A DNA stretch of 64,000 nucleotides from VRUE01 sp963822295 (GCA_963822295.1 CAWGHD010000002.1:1922001-1986000), one strand, 5' to 3'; positions 49,872 to 60,095 are shown, numbered from the stretch's first letter. Made by a program: numbers and translations. Notes: a model not told the origin generated them from the sequence alone.

Positions 49872-51332
49872 CTAACGGCGCCGGCCGGTGCGATGGCGCT
49901 TGGCCTTACCGCAGCGCCCGGCCTTACGCCGTTGCTGCTTCTTGCACTTCTTGGCCCTCTGATGGTCGGCACGCGGCCCGAGGGCCGGCTCCTGCGTCTT
50001 GAGCCGAGGAACCTCGCCGGAGACGCCCCCGCCTGAAGCGCCGGACCGGGTCTGGAACTCGGCGCTGACGGAGACGGCCTGCGTCATCTCAAGCGCGCAA
50101 CTCCCCGTTCCTCCGCACTCGCCCCCGGACCAACCGACGAACTCAGAGCCAGAATCGGGGACCGCGGTAAGGGTGACCTGCTCGGAGGCGAACAACTGCT
50201 CGGTGCAGGAGCTGGAGCAATCGATTCCCGAGTTGCTTAGAACGGCGCCCGAACCACTGCCGACAGTTGAAAGAGAAAGACTCGTGCCGGGAGGCAGCGG
50301 CGGCCCGAAAACTCCGGCGGGTGGCATATATCCATAGACCGCGCCTCGGTCGGAGTTGCCCGTGGTGACGTAGATGCGTCCCTGGTTCGCCCCTTCGGAG
50401 TTGTCTACCGCGATGCCGACCGGTTGGCCGAAGAAGACGTTGTATTTGAGGTGGCCTTTGTAGGTGCCGGTTGAACCGAATATGTAGATGGTCGCCTGCG
50501 GTCTCTCGGCGCTTTTGGGTTGGGTGTTGTCGGCGAAGTAAACGTCACCGGTGACCCGGTCGACCGCGACTGCGGAGTCGCGAAGGGAGGTGAACGGTTT
50601 GCCGAACGGGTCTTTGATCTCAGCCACCGGGGTCGATTTGCTGACCAGCGGGTTGTAGACCTTGACGGTATTGCTCGACGCATCGGGCACATAGAGGCGG
50701 CCCGCTGTGCTGGGGAACTGAGAGACGGCGATGCCATATCCGTCGCCGAGGGTACCGACGCCGATTTTCAGTGGTTCTCCGCCGTCGAGGACGGGGATTC
50801 CGGAGATGTCGAAGACCGAGATATAGGTGCGGTTGTCGACGAAGACAGTGTCGGTATCGGTATTGACCGAGACACCAGTCGGGAGATGATGGGTCGGATC
50901 TTCCGAGGGCAGGGGGAACACGGTGCCCGTTCCGAAGGCCGGAGAGCTGCCATACCTGGTGATGTTGCGGTGGTAGTTGTTGACGAAGAGCCTGTCGCTC
51001 GAGTCGAGCGCGATCCCGCAGGGCCCCCCCAGCGGATCGACGTTGGCCACCTGAGTGACGTAAGGGGAGTTATCAAAATCGAAGATGTCGATGGCGTGGT
51101 GGTAATAGTCGGAGACATAGAGGAGACCGCCCGAGTCGACGGCGACGCCGCAGGGGCCGTTGAGATAGCCGGTCGGCGGCGGCACGACCGGCGGTTTTGC
51201 CGGCGGCGCGGGAGAGAGGAAGTAGGTTGGGTCCACAGCCGCCCCCGCAGGAGCGGGGCCCACGCTGAGTGCGATCGCCGCCGCGCAAAGCGTGCTGAGC
51301 AGTGCCTTTTTGGATGCCCGACGTCTCACCAT
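49872..51332 (-). CDS. Secreted NHL-repeat protein with Big/InlB-type repeat and basic tail
   Basis: 486 residues from ATG 51332, overlapping the upstream gene's end by 7 bp. Signal peptide at about 8-32 (LLSTLCAAAIALSVGPAPAG). At least five NHL-like blades follow: GPCGVAVDSGGLLYVSDYYH, GPCGIALDSSDRLFVNNYHR, LPTGVSVNTDTDTVFVDNRT, SAVAVDRVTGDVYFADNTQP and QPVGIAVDNSEGANQGRIYV. A beta-grasp repeat of the InlB B-type (VTLTAVPDSGSEFVGWSGGE, with CSSSC and CGGTGSC) comes next, then a tail rich in Lys, Arg and Cys (KKCKKQQRRKAGRCGKAKRH). Likely an extracellular scaffold or adhesin. Confidence 0.75.
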   Translation of the reverse strand: MVRRRASKKALLSTLCAAAIALSVGPAPAGAAVDPTYFLSPAPPAKPPVVPPPTGYLNGPCGVAVDSGGLLYVSDYYHHAIDIFDFDNSPYVTQVANVDPLGGPCGIALDSSDRLFVNNYHRNITRYGSSPAFGTGTVFPLPSEDPTHHLPTGVSVNTDTDTVFVDNRTYISVFDISGIPVLDGGEPLKIGVGTLGDGYGIAVSQFPSTAGRLYVPDASSNTVKVYNPLVSKSTPVAEIKDPFGKPFTSLRDSAVAVDRVTGDVYFADNTQPKSAERPQATIYIFGSTGTYKGHLKYNVFFGQPVGIAVDNSEGANQGRIYVTTGNSDRGAVYGYMPPAGVFGPPLPPGTSLSLSTVGSGSGAVLSNSGIDCSSSCTEQLFASEQVTLTAVPDSGSEFVGWSGGECGGTGSCALEMTQAVSVSAEFQTRSGASGGGVSGEVPRLKTQEPALGPRADHQRAKKCKKQQRRKAGRCGKAKRHRTGRRR

Positions 51333-54300
51333 CCACCTCCGAAATATTGGGTCCGGGGACGTTTCCTACCCTCGCCCTTACCTTTGCCCTTCTTACCTTT
51401 GCCCCTGCACTGGCCTCGCAGCCTGGCGGTGAAGATCGCGCCTAGATTGGTCTGGCCGAGAGCTTTGACCTGGGCGAGCGGCGGTTCGGCACAGATATCG
51501 GAGGAGTTCTGCAGGAGTCCGCGCTTACCGCCGTAGAGGGTCATCACGAATTTGTCGACGGGCTGGTCGGGCAGATTCCTGAACAGGGCACGAATGCCGC
51601 CCTGTTTGGTGCCGCTGATGTTCCCCTCCAAAACGATGTGAACGGCGCCCGAATACAGCGAGGCGACGAGGTCCGGCAACTGGCCCGAGGAAGAGCGCAA
51701 ATAGACTTTCCCGCGCAACGGCTCGTCGAAGAGGGGGGTATAGGCCACCGCCTCGCCGTAGGCCGAGTCGGCCGGACAGCGCTCGGCGTTGAACTGCACT
51801 CTCGTGCATATCCCCCTGATGTGGTGCTGAGCGAGGAACTGGGAGTGGGGCATCGCGACGGCGATTTCCTTCAGGTTGGTATCGCCCTGGCCGCGAGAGG
51901 CGAACGTCACCCTCAGCTCCGGATAGGCCCGGCGCTTGGTCCCACCTCGCAGGCGCACGCCGAGTCTCGGTTTGAAACCGAGGATGCGGCAGTTGAGCAG
52001 CTGAAAGTGAACGCTCGAGGAGCTCGCCGAGTCATCGGAGGCGTCATCGAAGCGGGCACCTGCCCCGGTCAGGTTGGAGATCAGTTTGCCCGCCGCACAG
52101 CTCGAGGGATTGTGTGTGAACTGGAAGCGGTCCATGGAGATGCGGATGTCGCGCAGGTGGAGGGGGATCCCGCCGAGGATGTGGGGGATGCGGTCCGAAG
52201 AGCCGGTGTCGATTTCGAGCTTGGCGGTGCGCTCGTCGACCGAGAAGGCCGAGCGGATGACGACGTTGCCGAGGTCGAAGGGGCCGACGGTCGCCGGGTT
52301 GATCACGACCAGAGAAAGCGGCTGGCCGTTGTAGGGGCCGGCTAGGTATACGCGGCCGTCGGTGTAGGTGAGCGCTGAGCCGACTCCGTAGCCGGTCTGC
52401 ACGTGGCCGACCTCCGACGCCACCGGGCAGGAGGGGTTGGCTGTCTCGGCGAAGCCGCGGCGGCTGCGCGAGGCCTCGATCGCCGCATCTGAGCAAAACG
52501 GGATCCCGGCCAGTTTCCCGGTGATCCCCTCCGGCAGGTCAAGCGAGTAGGAGGTGAGCTCCTGTTCGGTGTCCTGGCGGACGATCTGCACGAAATACGG
52601 CGTGTAGGAGTTGACGTTGGAGTTGACCCCGCCGGCACTGACCCGGGGGTTGAAAGGCGGGATGCCCGAGGGGCATGGGCCGTTGCCGATCCCAGCCGAG
52701 ATCTGGGTCGAGGTGTTGGTGTTGGTCGTAGGCAGCGTCGAGGCCCATGAGGTCAGCTCGATAGACGTTGTGGCCGGACCGCAGGCCGGCGGCGTCACCA
52801 GGAACGCACGTTGCCCCGTGCGGAACGTCAGGTTCAGTTCGGTATAAGGCAGCTGCGGGAGGCCGTCGAAGGTCGCGGTCAGGTTGCCGGTCGCCGGATC
52901 CGGCACGATCTTGCCAGGGAGCTTGACGATGACCCCCCGTTCGCGCAGCCTGGCGACCAGGTAGACAGTCACCAGCGAGTCGAACGGGTTCTCGGCCCCC
53001 GGCGCGGGTGTCGCCGGGTCATCAGGCTGCGCCAGGTAGATCGAGCCGTCGAGCAAGGTCTGGAAGAGCGCCGCCCTTACTTCGAAGTCGCCGATCTTCG
53101 ACGCGTTCGGGCAGCCGTCACCGGGCCTCGAGAAGGCGCTCTCCACCGCGAACTGGGCCGGGCTGCAGACACCCAGGCCGGCTCCCACCGAGGGGTTGAC
53201 CGTGACCCCGGCCGGCAGTTTAACGACCGCCTTCCGCGTCGGCGGGACAACCCGCTGTTCAGGGTTGGTCAGGTTGCTGTTGTCGACTTCGAGTTTGAAG
53301 TTGTAGCCCGAGGGCGAGGAAGCCTTGACATCGGTCAGCTGCCCGACCGGTTTGGCGTTGAAGCTGAGCCCGCCACAGCTCATCTGGGCTGGGGAGAGGT
53401 TCGGCAGCAGGTTGGCCGCCGTGGTGGTGACCTCGGCAGGCTGCTGCCAGGAGTCCGCGGTCACGGAGAAAGCGAGCGGGCCCGAGCAGGTCGGGGGAAG
53501 CGAAATGTAGGCCAGGGGGATCCGAACGGTGGGCTCCCCCACCGAGCATTTCGCCCAGGGGAAGATCGGTTCGGCCTCGTTCAAGCAGTTGCCGCGTTCG
53601 CCGTTATGGGAGGCAGCCCACGGGATGCCCCAAATCGAGAGTCCGAGCCCGTAGAGGTCGAGCGACTGGGGGATGTTGTCGGCGTCGAGGCTGAAGCTGT
53701 AGGAGCCGTCGGCGCCGGCGCGCAGCGGCATGTCGAGGGCGATCGGCGAGCCGAAGGGCGAAAAGCCGAGTTGGGCGGCGATCCCCGGCGGCGGGTCGAG
53801 GTTGAAGAGGCCGAAGCGCCGCGTCTGGCCGCCGCCGAGGCTGGTTTTCACCTCGACGGTGCCGACCTGGGTGCGGTCGGGGCAGCTCTCGCCCGAGCGG
53901 CTTTCGGTGTAGGGCGAGACCCGGGGGGCGTGGAACTGAGCCAGGGTGCAGGTCTCTAGGGCCCTGGGATTCAGGATCAGCCCCGGTGGCATCTCGATCG
54001 TCAGGTCGCGGATGTCGCCGTCGGGGAAGATCGCCCCCGGCTGGTCCTCGAACTCGCCTCCCTGCCTCAATCCGACCGAGAATTCGAGCTGATAGGGATG
54101 AGCCCCGGCGGCCGTCGCTGCGGCACCGCCGTCGGCGGTCGCGGCGATTGCGAAGCCCTGGGTGCCCGGCAGGAAGCCGAAGCCCTTGGTGGTTTTGAAA
54201 CTCGAGATCGCGCCGGTCGTCGTCCCCGTGGAGTTGGCCGCGACAAGCCGATAATGGTATGTGGTGGCGGGTGCGAGGCTCGAGATCGCGGCCCGAGCCG

Positions 54301-54556
54301 GGTGCGGGTCGGTGCCGGAGCCGGCCGAAGCGACTGGGGTTTTGACGGCGCCGGTGAGACCGGCGTTGGTCGCGTATTCGAACGAGTAGGTCGTGGCCAG
54401 ACCTTCGGGGTCGGCGGTTCCCTTCAGCAGGGCCGAGACCCCCTGGATGTTGGCCGCCGATACCGGGCCGAGGGCCGGCGCGACCGCTTGGGCGTTGGCG
54501 GCGAATACCAGCAACGCCGTGAACGCCGTGAGCAATGCGATCTGCACCCGCTTCAT
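51326..54556 (-). CDS. Giant secreted four-module protein (group B)
   Basis: 1,076 residues from ATG 54556 (ATGA overlap with the previous gene). Signal peptide (QIALLTAFTALLVFAANAQA), a fibronectin-like domain (AISSLAPATTYHYRLVAANS), then four Cys modules: CTLAQFHAPRV with SCPDRTQVGTVEV, CSPAQFAVESAFSRPGDGCP-NASKIG, CSDAAIEASRSRRG with SCPVASEVGHVQT, and CTRVQFNAERCPADSAYGEA. Intervening strands include VYLAGPYNGQPLSLVVINPA and GIPLHLRDIRISMDRFQFTH. It ends in a basic Gly/Lys tail (CRGKGKKGKGKGEGRKRPRT). No catalytic motif. Co-translated with the 54553-56868 propeller protein, suggesting that the two work together outside the cell. Confidence 0.7.
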   Translation of the reverse strand: MKRVQIALLTAFTALLVFAANAQAVAPALGPVSAANIQGVSALLKGTADPEGLATTYSFEYATNAGLTGAVKTPVASAGSGTDPHPARAAISSLAPATTYHYRLVAANSTGTTTGAISSFKTTKGFGFLPGTQGFAIAATADGGAAATAAGAHPYQLEFSVGLRQGGEFEDQPGAIFPDGDIRDLTIEMPPGLILNPRALETCTLAQFHAPRVSPYTESRSGESCPDRTQVGTVEVKTSLGGGQTRRFGLFNLDPPPGIAAQLGFSPFGSPIALDMPLRAGADGSYSFSLDADNIPQSLDLYGLGLSIWGIPWAASHNGERGNCLNEAEPIFPWAKCSVGEPTVRIPLAYISLPPTCSGPLAFSVTADSWQQPAEVTTTAANLLPNLSPAQMSCGGLSFNAKPVGQLTDVKASSPSGYNFKLEVDNSNLTNPEQRVVPPTRKAVVKLPAGVTVNPSVGAGLGVCSPAQFAVESAFSRPGDGCPNASKIGDFEVRAALFQTLLDGSIYLAQPDDPATPAPGAENPFDSLVTVYLVARLRERGVIVKLPGKIVPDPATGNLTATFDGLPQLPYTELNLTFRTGQRAFLVTPPACGPATTSIELTSWASTLPTTNTNTSTQISAGIGNGPCPSGIPPFNPRVSAGGVNSNVNSYTPYFVQIVRQDTEQELTSYSLDLPEGITGKLAGIPFCSDAAIEASRSRRGFAETANPSCPVASEVGHVQTGYGVGSALTYTDGRVYLAGPYNGQPLSLVVINPATVGPFDLGNVVIRSAFSVDERTAKLEIDTGSSDRIPHILGGIPLHLRDIRISMDRFQFTHNPSSCAAGKLISNLTGAGARFDDASDDSASSSSVHFQLLNCRILGFKPRLGVRLRGGTKRRAYPELRVTFASRGQGDTNLKEIAVAMPHSQFLAQHHIRGICTRVQFNAERCPADSAYGEAVAYTPLFDEPLRGKVYLRSSSGQLPDLVASLYSGAVHIVLEGNISGTKQGGIRALFRNLPDQPVDKFVMTLYGGKRGLLQNSSDICAEPPLAQVKALGQTNLGAIFTARLRGQCRGKGKKGKGKGEGRKRPRTQYFGGGW

Positions 54557-56868
54557 CGTCCGCTCCTCTTCTGGTTGCGCTTGGCGCTACGCCTGCGGAC
54601 GCATTTGCCTTTGATCTTCACTTTGCCCTTCCTGCACTGCTTTCGCTCGGTCGGATAGCGGGGCGGGTCGTTGCCCGGACCCGAGAGCGTCGTCGTCAGG
54701 GTCGGCGGTGGTGGAACCGAGACCAGCGGCTGGCAGGCGTCGCCCTCGCAGATGATGTCCGGCGGAGGCACCGGTAAACCGCCCCCCGCCGGGGCCGCGT
54801 AGAGGTCGACCGCGCCCGGATCCGCGAGGATGAGGGACTCGTCGGTGAGGAAGAATGCACCCGACCCGTCAGCCGAGGCATCGACAAAGCGGGCCGGATC
54901 TGTCGACCTCCCGCCGGAGATCAGACTGATGCAGCCGCCCGCCTGGTTGCAGCTGCCTTCTCCCTGCGCCTCCCACTGGTAGACGTCGCCGTCTTTGTTC
55001 GTGTCCGTGAGACCTATCGCGTCCTCGGAATCAAAGAAGACACGCTTTCCGTTTACGGAGAGATTGCGCGGCTTGTAGACGTGGAGGGAGCCCGGCAGCG
55101 AACCGTTTGCGACCGCCCCGGGGATCGTCGAGGCGCCTTCCGGCCGTCCCTGGGTCGGGTTGCAGGAGACGCAGGTCAGGCTGCCCGGCCCGGCGGCGTC
55201 ATAGAGGAAGACCTGCGAGTCCGGGTTGCCGGTGTTCAGGTCTCTGTTGTCGTAGCCGGTCAGCGAGGCGCTTGAGACGAAGAGCAGCTTCGTGCCGTCG
55301 GCGCTCACCCGCGAGGTGCCGGTGCTCGACGGGTAGTTGCCGGCGTCGGCGTCGGCGGCAACGATCGTAGTCGTGCCGTTGTTCCAGCGCTTGAGGCCGG
55401 CGACGTCGAGGTAGTAGACTTGGTCTCCCGCGCTGGAGGCGCCCAAGACTCCCTCGACTTCGCCGCCGGGAGTTAGATCTGTGCTCGTCTCCGAGCCCGC
55501 GTTGTAGCGATAAAGGTGTTCGGCCTTGGTGTAGAAGGCGAAAGAGCCGTCGGTGGAGGCGGTCTCGAAGGTGGCTGTTTCACCGACCAGTTTGCTCTGG
55601 CCTGAGGCGCGGAGGTAGAGGTGGTCGGTGGCGGTGTCGCTCCAGTAAACGCGGGAGCCGTCGGAGGAGACGGCGGCGGCCTGGGCGGCGAGCGCGGCAC
55701 CGGGACTGCCGGTCGACTGGGCCGGCAGCAGGTTGACTAGGACCAGCGGCAAGCCGGGCGAGTACTGGTAAAGGTTCTGTTTGGCCGGGTCGCAGCCTTC
55801 CCCGAGCGGGACTTCGGTCGCATTCGAGGTCAGCGCCGCGCAGGTGGAGACCACGCCGTGGAGCAGGTCGGACGAGGTCCCCGCCAGGGTTAGGTCGAAA
55901 TCGGAGGGATCGAGCGAGAGGAAGCCGGCATTGGCGCCGCCCAGCACCGCCGCGAAGCTACCAGCGTTGTTGTCGCGCAGGTAGTAGTTCTGGTAGCCCG
56001 CCGGTGCGTCGGTGCCCGCAAGCGGCGGATTTGCGACCGCGCAGTCGAAGCGTTCGCCGCGACAGTGCTCACCGTTTAGGAGCAGAGCGCGAGCGAGGTC
56101 GCCGGAGAAGAGCTGATAGGGAGACCCTCCCTGGTCGGAGTCATAGGTGCCAGAGAAGAGCGGGGCGCTGATGTTCTGCGCGGACCATCCGCCGCCCCCC
56201 CGGGTAGCGACGTATTGGGAGGCCGGCGGTGAGCCCTGGCCGCCGCCTTCGAAGGAGGCTTCCGAGCTGTAGGTGACCTGGCCACCGGTGGCCGAGGCCT
56301 GGAGGACGCCGCCGCCGGCGATCGCCCCCGGTCCGCCGGCCTGGCCGCCGTTCTTGTCGATCGGGGTGACCATCTCCCAACCACGTGAGTCGGGGAGTTT
56401 GAAAGCTTCTCCGGCCGCCTGCGTGGTGAACGCAAGTGTCGGACCCGCCACGTAGTTAGGCAGCGTGGCGGAGTTTTTCGCCTCCACCCTGTAGCGGTAG
56501 GCGGTGTTGGATTGAAGAGCCGAGAGCAGCTGCAGGACGGTCACCGGACTCGTGCCCGAGCCGATTGTCGCGTCCGAAACCGCCGGGACCCGCGAGGCTC
56601 CGGCGAATGGGTCTTTGGCTCCGGCGACGTTGGCGTCGTAGGCGGCTTTCGTGATGTAGTCGAAGTGGTAGCTGGTCAGGAATCCATTGGGGTTGATTTT
56701 CGCCTGCAGCCTGGCGTTGCTCGAGAAGACCGAAGTCGTCCAGGCTTCGGTGATCACAGGCGGACCCGCTGCGCTCGCAACCGGACCGCTCGTGCCCGCG
56801 ATCGCAAGAAGCGTCAGGAATAGGGCGCCGCCCCCTATTCGGTTGCGGCGCCTGAGCTTGAGTTGCAT
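54553..56868 (-). CDS. Secreted Fn3-like/beta-propeller protein with C-terminal signature
   Basis: 771 residues from ATG 56868. Signal peptide at about 10-35 (GGALFLTLLAIAGTSGPVAS), an Fn3-like domain (SALQSNTAYRYRVEAKNSAT), then the marker GWEMVTPIDKNGGQAGGPG. A long propeller of PD40/TolB-like blades follows (VSSDGSRVYWSDTATDHLYL, VSADGTKLLFVSSASLTGYD, SVNGKRVFFDSEDAIGLTDT) with CVSCNP near residue 590. It ends with ICEGDACQP, then GPGN, then QCRKGKVKIKGKCVRRRSAK. The end pattern recurs in the 60096 protein. Extracellular; function unknown. Confidence 0.72.
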   Translation of the reverse strand: MQLKLRRRNRIGGGALFLTLLAIAGTSGPVASAAGPPVITEAWTTSVFSSNARLQAKINPNGFLTSYHFDYITKAAYDANVAGAKDPFAGASRVPAVSDATIGSGTSPVTVLQLLSALQSNTAYRYRVEAKNSATLPNYVAGPTLAFTTQAAGEAFKLPDSRGWEMVTPIDKNGGQAGGPGAIAGGGVLQASATGGQVTYSSEASFEGGGQGSPPASQYVATRGGGGWSAQNISAPLFSGTYDSDQGGSPYQLFSGDLARALLLNGEHCRGERFDCAVANPPLAGTDAPAGYQNYYLRDNNAGSFAAVLGGANAGFLSLDPSDFDLTLAGTSSDLLHGVVSTCAALTSNATEVPLGEGCDPAKQNLYQYSPGLPLVLVNLLPAQSTGSPGAALAAQAAAVSSDGSRVYWSDTATDHLYLRASGQSKLVGETATFETASTDGSFAFYTKAEHLYRYNAGSETSTDLTPGGEVEGVLGASSAGDQVYYLDVAGLKRWNNGTTTIVAADADAGNYPSSTGTSRVSADGTKLLFVSSASLTGYDNRDLNTGNPDSQVFLYDAAGPGSLTCVSCNPTQGRPEGASTIPGAVANGSLPGSLHVYKPRNLSVNGKRVFFDSEDAIGLTDTNKDGDVYQWEAQGEGSCNQAGGCISLISGGRSTDPARFVDASADGSGAFFLTDESLILADPGAVDLYAAPAGGGLPVPPPDIICEGDACQPLVSVPPPPTLTTTLSGPGNDPPRYPTERKQCRKGKVKIKGKCVRRRSAKRNQKRSGR

Positions 56869-56886
56869 CTCCCCTGCCTCTGCTCG

Positions 56887-59800
56887 CTACTTGGCCGCGC
56901 GGCGACTCTGCCGCTTGGCCTTTTTCTTGCCCTTGGGACAGTTCGTCTTGACCGCCGGGCGCCGGGTCCGTGTGAAGCCGTTGTGCGCCACATATTTGAC
57001 GGTCGCCTTCCAGGTTTTCGAGCAGATGTTGCGTGAGTTCTGGATCAACCCACCTTTGCCGCCCGGCAGAGTCAGCACGATTTTGCCGATCGGGGCGTCG
57101 GGTATCGCTTCGAACGTGTTGCGCAGCGCCCCTTTGACCGTGTCGGTTCGGCCCGCAGCCTCCAGTTTGATCGGGTAGCCGGCAGGACCCCTGAGGTCGG
57201 GCACCAGGTCAGGCAATGGGTTGTTGGAGGACCTGAGGTACACCGGGCCGGTGAGCGCGTAGTCGAGCAGCGGCGTCGTCACCGTCGCGGAGCCATAGAC
57301 CGAGTCGGCCGGGCACTCGCTGGCGGCGAACTGTGGCCTCGTGCAGACGGTGCCGATGTTGCGCTGGTCGAGGAGCTCGGTCGGTGGCAGCGCCACCGAG
57401 ACGCTGGACAGATTGGAGTCACCTGGTCGCGGTTCGAGCGTTGCCGTCAGTCCCGGATGGGCACGGCGTTTCGTGCCGCCGGTCAGTTTCAGTGAGATCT
57501 TCGGGTCGAAGCCGAGCCGCGTGCACTCGCCGAGCTGGAAGCGGCTCAGGAGCGAGGCAGTCTGACCCAGTGTCGAGACCACCTGGCCGGTGAATGCCAG
57601 CGGGTCGCAGGAGGTCGGGTTGAGGCTGAAGCTCGGCCGGTCGACTCTGATCTGGAGCGCACGGACGTCGAGTGGGATCCCCTGCAGAATGGATGGGATC
57701 GGGTCGGCGACCGCCGTGATCTGCGCCGTCTTCGAGTCGACGTACAGGGCCGTCCTCGTCACCACCGTGCCCAGGTCGAACGGTCCCGCGGTCGCCGGGG
57801 CGATGATCGCCAACCCGTAAGGCGCGCCTTTGTAGGGGCCGATCAGGTAGGCCTTCGCCTGCTCGTTGTACGGGGCGGGGCCGGCGCCCGCGGCAATATG
57901 GACCGTGCCGATCGCAGAAGCGGCCGGGCAGCTCGGGCTCGCCTTCTCTTCGTAGCCGCTCTTGCCTTCGGCAGCCCCCAGCGCAGAGTTAGGACAGTAG
58001 GGGATGCCTGCCAGCTTGGCGAGCAGCCCCGGCGGCGGGTTCACCGTTACCTGCGAGAAGTTCTGCGTGCCGTCTTCGCGGCGCAGGTTGACCACGAGCG
58101 GGCTGTAAGAGCCGGCGATCGGGCTGACCGTTCCGGCGTCAAAGCTCGGCGTATGGGCCTTTCCGCCTTCCGAGCTGGCGCAGGCGCCGCCGGTCGGGCT
58201 CTGGGTGATGTTCCAGGCGTCCGTCGGGATCGCGGTGGCGCCGTCGGGCGCCGTCCAAGGAACGAGCGAGGAGCTCGTCGTGTAGCTGCCGCAGACGGGC
58301 GGGGTGCGTAGCGCGCCACCGGCACCGCCGAAGAGGTGCACATTGAGGTCTTCGAAGGGCAGCTGTGGATTCTCCTCGAAGCTGGTCGTGAGCTGACCGG
58401 TGCTTGGATCGAGCGTGATCTTGCCTGCCAGCTTCACGACGAGGCCGCTCTGGAGATCCTCCACCGAAACGTAGAGGGCGAGCAGCGAGTTGAACGGGTT
58501 GTTGTACGGGTCGGCGATGTAGATGCTGCCGAGGAGAGGCTGGGCGATGAGCGGGCTTTCGATCTCGACCGTACCGAGCCTGGAAGCATCAGGACAGTGC
58601 GAGGGATCTTTGCTCTGCAGGTCGGCCTCGGCCGGCGAGCAGCCGTCGAGGCCGTTGCCGCTGGAGACATTGACGACAAGGCCCTCGGGGAGCGTGATAT
58701 TGGCGTCCCTGAGATGCGCCGTCGCCGTCCCTTCGGGGTCTTCATTCTGAGGGAGATGTATGGCGATATCGAGCCCCGAAGGCGCGCCGGCCACATTCGT
58801 GGTCGGCCGCGCTTCCATCGTCGGCGAGAAGCCGACCGTGTTGCAGCCGTCGGCGCCGATCGTGTTCAGAGGTTCGCCGGGGACGTGGGAGGTGAAGCTC
58901 GAGGTGCCCCGATGCTCGTTCCAGCTGACTGCTTCGATCGAGGTCTCCACCGGCCCGACACAGGCCGTCGGCAGGCTGAGGAACGGCTTTGGGTCGTTGG
59001 AGTCTTCGCTGACGCAGCCCGGTGATTCATAGCCTTTGCCCGCGCAGAATCGGTCGGGATTGTGGCTTGGATCTGCCGGAACCCCCCAGAAGTTGAAATC
59101 GATGGTGTCGAAGGGCAGGGTCTGAGGTGAATTCTTGTTGAGCACCGTCAATCCGTAGTCCTCGCCCGTACGCAATTCCGGATAGACCTGGGTTATGGCG
59201 CTGAACAGGTTGAAGGCGAAGAGGGCTGGGGTGCCTTTCGGAGTCTCCATGTTGTAGAGCCCGACGGTGAACGGGAACGAGTAAAATTCGGGAATGAACG
59301 AGCCTTCTTCACCGTCGAAGTAGACGGTGACCGTTCCGAGCTGTGACTCGGGTGGGCACTGCTGTGTGGCCCCATTGCCCAGGATCTGGGCCTGTTTGCA
59401 TGTCGGCAGTGCCCGCGTATTGCCGACCAAGCCGGGAGGCAGTTCGACCGCGGCATCCCTGAGATCCTCGGTAGCGTACTGCTGTCCATATCCGCCACCG
59501 ATCGCGTTGATGGTCGTGGTGAGGGTGAAGATCGTCGACGCCGAGTACGGATGGGAACCCGCCTGTGTGGCCGGATCGCCGAGCTCGTCGACGGTAGTGC
59601 CGTCGAACGCAGAGACGCCGAAGCCGACACCGCGGTGATATTCCCCTTTTTTGGTGCCGCTGGCGTTCTGAGCCGCCAGGCGGTAGTAGTAAGGGAATCC
59701 GGACGCCGGAAGCGAAAGACTGGCGCTGACGGGGTGTGGACTTGAGTTGGGGGTGATGGTGCCGAGTGCCTCGGCGCAAGGGATGGCGCCACCGGAAGAG

Positions 59801-60039
59801 AGATCAGCGAATCCCGTGGCTTCGAAGGCGACTGGGGTGACGTACTCGAAATAGCAATCCGTCAGTGCTTCGTTGGTTGCGACGGTACCGTTCAAGGTGA
59901 CAGCGGCATCGGTGATCGACGTGGCGGGATCGTTTTGGACGACGCTCGGCACTGCGGCCGCCACCTGGGCGGCACCGCAGGTCAGCATGGCGCAGACGAT
60001 CAGGGTGGTGACTGTGATGAGCCTTCTTGCCGCGGGCAT
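56887..60039 (-). CDS. Giant secreted four-module protein (group B)
   Basis: 1,050 residues from ATG 60039, which starts a signal peptide (LITVTTLIVCAMLTCGAAQV); an upstream start at 60177 would bury it. A short Fn3-like domain (NEALTDCYFEYVTPVAFEAT) precedes four Cys modules: CKQAQILGNGATQQCPPESQ, CSPAEADLQSKDPSHCPDAS, CPNSALGAAEGKSG with SCPAASAIGTVHI, and CTRPQFAASECPADSVYG. Between them lie YNMETPKGTPALFAFNLFSA, HVPGEPLNTIGADGCNTVGF and AYLIGPYKGAPYGLAIIAPA. The tail is basic (CPKGKKKAKRQSRRAAK). It aligns closely with 45528-48761, so the two are recent paralogs. Function unknown. Confidence 0.72.
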   Translation of the reverse strand: MPAARRLITVTTLIVCAMLTCGAAQVAAAVPSVVQNDPATSITDAAVTLNGTVATNEALTDCYFEYVTPVAFEATGFADLSSGGAIPCAEALGTITPNSSPHPVSASLSLPASGFPYYYRLAAQNASGTKKGEYHRGVGFGVSAFDGTTVDELGDPATQAGSHPYSASTIFTLTTTINAIGGGYGQQYATEDLRDAAVELPPGLVGNTRALPTCKQAQILGNGATQQCPPESQLGTVTVYFDGEEGSFIPEFYSFPFTVGLYNMETPKGTPALFAFNLFSAITQVYPELRTGEDYGLTVLNKNSPQTLPFDTIDFNFWGVPADPSHNPDRFCAGKGYESPGCVSEDSNDPKPFLSLPTACVGPVETSIEAVSWNEHRGTSSFTSHVPGEPLNTIGADGCNTVGFSPTMEARPTTNVAGAPSGLDIAIHLPQNEDPEGTATAHLRDANITLPEGLVVNVSSGNGLDGCSPAEADLQSKDPSHCPDASRLGTVEIESPLIAQPLLGSIYIADPYNNPFNSLLALYVSVEDLQSGLVVKLAGKITLDPSTGQLTTSFEENPQLPFEDLNVHLFGGAGGALRTPPVCGSYTTSSSLVPWTAPDGATAIPTDAWNITQSPTGGACASSEGGKAHTPSFDAGTVSPIAGSYSPLVVNLRREDGTQNFSQVTVNPPPGLLAKLAGIPYCPNSALGAAEGKSGYEEKASPSCPAASAIGTVHIAAGAGPAPYNEQAKAYLIGPYKGAPYGLAIIAPATAGPFDLGTVVTRTALYVDSKTAQITAVADPIPSILQGIPLDVRALQIRVDRPSFSLNPTSCDPLAFTGQVVSTLGQTASLLSRFQLGECTRLGFDPKISLKLTGGTKRRAHPGLTATLEPRPGDSNLSSVSVALPPTELLDQRNIGTVCTRPQFAASECPADSVYGSATVTTPLLDYALTGPVYLRSSNNPLPDLVPDLRGPAGYPIKLEAAGRTDTVKGALRNTFEAIPDAPIGKIVLTLPGGKGGLIQNSRNICSKTWKATVKYVAHNGFTRTRRPAVKTNCPKGKKKAKRQSRRAAK

Positions 60040-60095
60040 GGGCTGAACTACCTCCGTGTTGGGGTGCTTCGGGTCGGCGCTCGCTCGGAGGCGGA

